Shown here piece after piece: positions 7,349 to 10,311 of a stretch of 10,311 bases of DNA. The number at the start of each line of letters is the position of its first letter. Within the stretch, counting starts at the first letter, position 1. Under the pieces are notes generated by a model. That model was not told the DNA's origin. It ran no database searches and worked only from the letters and a program-made list of their open reading frames with translations. The DNA is from JAVXTH01 sp036641395. GTDB lineage: Bacteria; Bacillota_I; Bacilli_A; Erysipelotrichales; Erysipelotrichaceae. Made by a program: the position numbers and the translations under genes. Where the stretch lies: positions 1 to 10,311 of the forward strand of contig JAVWEY010000046.1 in the NCBI GenBank assembly GCA_036641395.1. The letters are read 5' to 3'.

Positions 7349-9124
7349 ATGAATAAAGGAAAGAAGCTGATTATTTTAGGTATTACATTATTACTTGGAA
7401 TAAATGTAGTGGGTTGTGGAAATAAGAATGAAGCAATAAGTGAAGAAGATTATTTAATAAAGGCAAAGACATTTAATGAATTTGTTGAGAAATTACCAGG
7501 AGAATTTTATGATGAGGATGATTTAAATATAAATTATACATTTGAACATCCAGAGAATTTTGGTTATAAGAAAACTTTATTAAAACTACCAGTTCCTAAT
7601 AAGAAAGATTATGTTGAAGGTATGAATGATAGCAAAAAATTAATTGCACAATTAAAATCATTTGATCGTAGTTCATTAAAGGGACAAGATAAACTTACCT
7701 ATGATATTTTATTAGACTATTTTAAAATAGATGAAAATCATGAAGATTTTTATTACTTTGAAAATAATTTATTAGGCTCCTTTATTGGATTTCAAGCACA
7801 ATTACCACTTTTACTAGTCGAGTATAAGTTTAATAATAAAAATGATTTAGATAGTTATTTTAATATATTGAAAACAAGTGAAGCGACATTTAAGAAATAT
7901 GCAGCTTTTGAAAAAGAACGACAAGAAAATGAAGTTGGAATGTCAAAGGTGATTGTTCGTAAAGTAATTCAACAGTGTGAAAACTTTGCGAAAGAAGATG
8001 ATATCTTTTTGTCTAATTTAATTAATGAAAAGATTGATACATTTACTTTTTTAAATGATCAAGAAAAAGTTGATGCGAAAGCAAAAAATACTGAATTGGT
8101 AAATACTAACTTAAGAAATGCTTATGTTACTTTAGGAAAAGAACTTACTAAATTAGAGAAAAGCGCAACGAGTAAAGATGGTGGTTTATCAACGTTAAAG
8201 AATGGTAAGGATTATTATGAGTATTTATTAAAACAAAGTACCGGTGTAGATATGACACCAAAAGCGGTTAAGAAGTATCTTGAAAGCAAACAAGAAGATA
8301 TTATGAATGAGATGATGCAACTTATTATGAAACATCCAGAATGGGCTGAAACATATCCTGAACAGCCAACTTTTACCGCAACAAAAACCGCTAATGAAAC
8401 ATTAGATTATTTAGGAACAAAAATAAGTGAAGATTTTCCAGCACTATCAACGTTAAATTATAAAATTAATCCAGTACCAGATTCAATGAAAGATAACTTC
8501 TCACCAGCAGCCTTTATCACAAGCCGTGTAGATGCACCAATGGAAACGCCTTCGGCTATCTTTATCAATGGTGAATATGATCCAAGTATCTTTACAACGA
8601 TAGCTCATGAAGGCTATCCTGGTCATATGTATCAAGATGCCTATTTTAAATCCTTACAACTTGATACGATTCGCTATATGATAAATTACCAAGGTTATGC
8701 AGAAGGATGGGCAACTTATGTAGAGAATATATCGAATGAATATATGGGAGCAAATCCGGATGTTGTAAAGTTTTATCAATTAAATAATAGTTATACCAAT
8801 GCAACGATAGGTTTATTAGATATTGATATTCATTATGAAAGTATGAGTCGTAAAGAATTCAGTAAAAAACTAAAAGAATTATTTGGAGATTTACCTAAAA
8901 AAGATATCGATGAACAATACAATTTAATACTAGAAACACCAGCCAATTATAATGCTTATTATCTTCCTTATTTTATATTTCAGGATTATCGAGCAAAGGC
9001 AGAAAAGGCATTAGGTAATAAATTTGATTTAAAAGCTTTTAATCAAGTACTTTTAGATTGTGGACCTTCTCCTTTTAAAGTGGTTGAAAAACAAGTGAAT
9101 GCTTATATAAAAAACAACAAATAA
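7349..9124 (+). CDS. DUF885-family putative zinc metallopeptidase lipoprotein
   Basis: A 591-residue protein. The N-terminus is a lipoprotein signal: basic MNKGKK, a hydrophobic stretch to about residue 21, then VVGC with the lipidated cysteine at 23, followed by a charged linker. The product should be tethered outside the membrane. The mature part matches the DUF885 family (PF05960), thought to be M-type metallopeptidases: IAHEGYPGHMYQ gives a spaced HExxxxH site (H420, E421, H426), and GYAEGWATYVE (449-459, E452) supplies the likely third ligand. PANYNAYYLPYF near 531-542 is also typical of the family. Length agrees with family members. The substrate is unknown; a peptide in the envelope or growth medium is most likely. 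The start is fixed by GGAGGAA at 7337. No strong terminator follows, so some read-through into the phosphodiesterase gene is possible. Family is sure; peptidase activity is inferred. Confidence 0.9.
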   Translation: MNKGKKLIILGITLLLGINVVGCGNKNEAISEEDYLIKAKTFNEFVEKLPGEFYDEDDLNINYTFEHPENFGYKKTLLKLPVPNKKDYVEGMNDSKKLIAQLKSFDRSSLKGQDKLTYDILLDYFKIDENHEDFYYFENNLLGSFIGFQAQLPLLLVEYKFNNKNDLDSYFNILKTSEATFKKYAAFEKERQENEVGMSKVIVRKVIQQCENFAKEDDIFLSNLINEKIDTFTFLNDQEKVDAKAKNTELVNTNLRNAYVTLGKELTKLEKSATSKDGGLSTLKNGKDYYEYLLKQSTGVDMTPKAVKKYLESKQEDIMNEMMQLIMKHPEWAETYPEQPTFTATKTANETLDYLGTKISEDFPALSTLNYKINPVPDSMKDNFSPAAFITSRVDAPMETPSAIFINGEYDPSIFTTIAHEGYPGHMYQDAYFKSLQLDTIRYMINYQGYAEGWATYVENISNEYMGANPDVVKFYQLNNSYTNATIGLLDIDIHYESMSRKEFSKKLKELFGDLPKKDIDEQYNLILETPANYNAYYLPYFIFQDYRAKAEKALGNKFDLKAFNQVLLDCGPSPFKVVEKQVNAYIKNNK

Positions 9125-9131
9125 GATATAC

Positions 9132-9183
9132 TTTCTTAAGAATTCTTAATTAACCAACATTTTACACAAATATTATCTATAAT
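9132..9183 (+). promoter_or_regulatory. Promoter of the phosphodiesterase gene with tandem CTTAA operator
   Basis: TTTCTTAAGAATTCTTAA (9132-9149) contains CTTAA at 9135 and 9145, 10 bp apart. It also holds two overlapping palindromes, TTCTTAAGAA (9133-9142) and TTAAGAATTCTTAA (9136-9149). A perfect -10 TATAAT lies at 9178-9183, while the -35 position at 17-bp spacing (9155-9160) reads CAACAT, a poor match, as in activator-dependent promoters. The geometry (28 bp from the end of the repeat to TATAAT) equals that of the response-regulator promoter at 3353-3404. Control by that regulator is inferred. Confidence 0.6.
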
Positions 9184-9201
9184 CTGATACATTATAGGTA
9201 T

Positions 9202-9216
9202 GGGGTGATTTGTTTG
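9202..9216 (+). promoter_or_regulatory. Ribosome binding site deciding a TTG start
   Basis: GGGGTGAT (9202-9209) is well spaced, 4-5 nt, for the TTG at 9214. The in-frame GTG at 9205 is inside this Shine-Dalgarno sequence and so cannot use it. The ATG at 9200 opens a two-codon frame (ATG GGG TGA) only. Confidence 0.7.
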
Positions 9217-10020
9217 AAAAGTATATTATTATTAGGAATACCATTTGTATATGGATATTTAATTAAACCGAATCAAAAACGTAAAGCAACCTTTAAGACT
9301 TTTTGTGATCGACCTTATGCTCATCGTGGTTTTTATAGTCTTAGAAAACATATCCCAGAGAATAGTTGTCAAGCATTTAAACGTGCAGTTAAACATAATC
9401 TAGGAATAGAACTTGATGTTCAAATAACTAAAGATCATAAATGTATCATCCTGCATGATTATAGTTTACTAAGAGCAACCGGTGTTGATTTACAAGTAGA
9501 TGCATGTGATTATGCAAGTATTAAACACTTGACCTTGTTTGATAGTAATCAAAAGATACCTACCTTACAAGAGGCCCTTGATGTGATTCAAGGTAAAGTA
9601 CCAATTATTGTCGAAGTAAAACAAAAAGGAAAGAATTATCGTTTATGTAAAGAAGTAAGTAAAATATTAGACCGTTATCCTGGTATGTTTATGGTTGAGT
9701 CATTTAATCCTTATGTTGTTTATTGGTTTAAAAAACATCGCCCTGATTATATAAGAGGACAACTTTCCATGAATCTAAAACAAGATAAAAATATGCCTGC
9801 TTTATTAAAATTACCAGCTCAGTATTTATGCTTTAATGTTTTCTCTAAACCAGATTTTGTTGCTTATGATGTGTCCCATAAAGATAATTTAAGTTTTCAA
9901 TGTATTCATCATCTATATAAAGGAAATACAGTATTATGGACAATTAAGAATAAAGATCACTATCAAGAATTGAAAGATCAATATGATATCATGATATTTG
10001 AACGTTTTGATCCAGATTAA
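9214..10020 (+). CDS. Membrane-anchored glycerophosphodiester phosphodiesterase (GDPD family)
   Basis: A 268-residue enzyme that should hydrolyse glycerophosphodiesters to glycerol 3-phosphate and an alcohol. GDPD (PF03009) landmarks are in order: AHRGF (H37, R38), PENS (E49, N50), IELDVQITKD (E66, D68), the catalytic LHD (H81, D82), VEVK (E134, K136), ESFNP (162-166) and LWTIK (241-245, W242). Before the TIM barrel is one short hydrophobic segment (about 3-17) followed by KPNQKRK. No signal-peptidase site or lipobox is obvious, so it looks like a membrane anchor; the basic flank after it favours the enzyme facing the cytoplasm, but this is uncertain. The TTG start is chosen from the ribosome binding site; GTG 9205 would add three residues. 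Likely substrates are deacylated phospholipids or glycerol-phosphate polymer fragments. Its promoter shares the CTTAA box with the response regulator. Confidence 0.94.
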   Translation: MKSILLLGIPFVYGYLIKPNQKRKATFKTFCDRPYAHRGFYSLRKHIPENSCQAFKRAVKHNLGIELDVQITKDHKCIILHDYSLLRATGVDLQVDACDYASIKHLTLFDSNQKIPTLQEALDVIQGKVPIIVEVKQKGKNYRLCKEVSKILDRYPGMFMVESFNPYVVYWFKKHRPDYIRGQLSMNLKQDKNMPALLKLPAQYLCFNVFSKPDFVAYDVSHKDNLSFQCIHHLYKGNTVLWTIKNKDHYQELKDQYDIMIFERFDPD

Positions 10021-10028
10021 CTAAAATA

Positions 10029-10077
10029 AAAAGAATCTTATACGCTTGTTTGCCAACTAACGTTATAAGATTCTTTT
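10029..10077. terminator. Strong bidirectional terminator between convergent genes
   Basis: A perfect 14-bp stem, AAAAGAATCTTATA (10029-10042) with TATAAGATTCTTTT (10064-10077), encloses a 21-nt loop. It ends in Ts on the plus strand, and on the minus strand continues into further Ts (complement of the A-rich 10023-10032). It lies between the phosphodiesterase stop (10020) and the stop of the convergent gene (10081), so it can serve both. Confidence 0.88.
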
Positions 10078-10080
10078 ATA

Positions 10081-10311
10081 TTATTGCATTTCTTTTCTTT
10101 TAATAACGATCATTGATATACTACTGATAAACATTAACACTAAGAATAGATTATTGTTATGATTCATTCCGGTATTAGGTGCTTCTACTTTATTCTTTAC
10201 AATCGTAAAGTTAGTCTTAGCACTACCATTCTTACTAACTATTTCTAGTGTATGACTTCCTTCAGTTAAAGTACTTAAATAACTCTTCTTTAATGTAACG
10301 ATCGTACTTCC
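10081..10311 (-). CDS. C-terminal end of a cell-wall-anchored surface protein (APNTG sorting signal)
   Basis: Only the last 76 residues are in the window; the gene enters from the right edge and stops with TAA at 10083-10081. The end has the three-part layout of a sortase sorting signal: the motif APNTG (bases 10168-10182, residues 44-48 of the visible part), a hydrophobic stretch LFLVLMFISSISMIVI, and a basic tail KRKEMQ. APNTG replaces canonical LPXTG; such variants are seen in some low-GC lineages. Upstream, TIVTLKKSYLSTLTEGSHTLEIVSKNG resembles the last strands of an Ig-like or X2-like module common in surface proteins and secreted carbohydrate-active enzymes. The protein would be secreted and fixed to peptidoglycan by a sortase. 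Its main function lies outside the window and cannot be stated. The frame was read directly on the minus strand and is open to the window edge. Confidence 0.82.
   Translation of the reverse strand, partial: GSTIVTLKKSYLSTLTEGSHTLEIVSKNGSAKTNFTIVKNKVEAPNTGMNHNNNLFLVLMFISSISMIVIKRKEMQ

Noticed and set aside
9136..9149. TTAAGAATTCTTAA as a terminator of the lipoprotein gene
   Set aside because: A perfect palindrome with no loop and no T-run cannot form a useful RNA hairpin terminator; an operator reading fits better.
1..10311. CRISPR arrays, tRNA or rRNA genes, insertion sequences, prophage genes
   Set aside because: None seen: no regular spaced repeats, no transposase or integrase-like translation, and nearly all sequence is accounted for by coding regions and short promoters or terminators.

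Overview
The window is an AT-rich, low-GC chromosomal segment that is dense in genes. Strong AGGAGG-type ribosome binding sites, a lipoprotein signal, a CBS-domain family II pyrophosphatase and an LPXTG-like (APNTG) sorting signal point to a low-GC Gram-positive bacterium (Bacillota). A gut Erysipelotrichales-type or related lineage is plausible, but this is an inference from style and gene families, not a proven assignment.

Layout. On the minus strand, positions 3290 down to 1 hold three overlapping genes in this order of transcription: a YfhO-family multi-membrane GT-C protein, a GtrA-family small membrane protein, and a family 2 polyprenyl-phosphate glycosyltransferase cut by the window edge. 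Together they look like a complete three-component cell-envelope glycosylation system: load sugar on a lipid carrier, flip it, transfer it outside. Divergent from it, on the plus strand, is a two-component system (OmpR/PhoB-type response regulator and membrane histidine kinase, 3429-5484) closed by a terminator. Next come three separately promoted plus-strand genes: a regulated manganese-dependent inorganic pyrophosphatase (5610-7241, own promoter and terminator), a DUF885-type putative metallopeptidase lipoprotein (7349-9124), and a membrane-anchored glycerophosphodiester phosphodiesterase (9214-10020). A strong bidirectional terminator separates the last one from the C-terminal end of a convergent, wall-anchored surface protein (10311 to 10081, cut by the window edge).

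How the parts may work together. The most notable signal is regulatory. The promoter of the response regulator and the promoter of the phosphodiesterase carry the same box (TTTCTTAAGAA followed by a second CTTAA exactly 10 bp after the first) at exactly the same distance, 28 bp, from a perfect TATAAT. Both have poor -35 elements, as expected for activator-dependent promoters of OmpR-family regulators. A further copy of the box lies between the regulator gene and the glycosylation operon. I infer an envelope-related regulon in which the two-component system controls itself, the phosphodiesterase and perhaps the glycosylation operon. In Bacillus subtilis the YfhO/CsbB pair decorates lipoteichoic acid, a glycerol-phosphate polymer, so a link between this operon and a glycerophosphodiesterase is chemically sensible, but it is not shown by the sequence.
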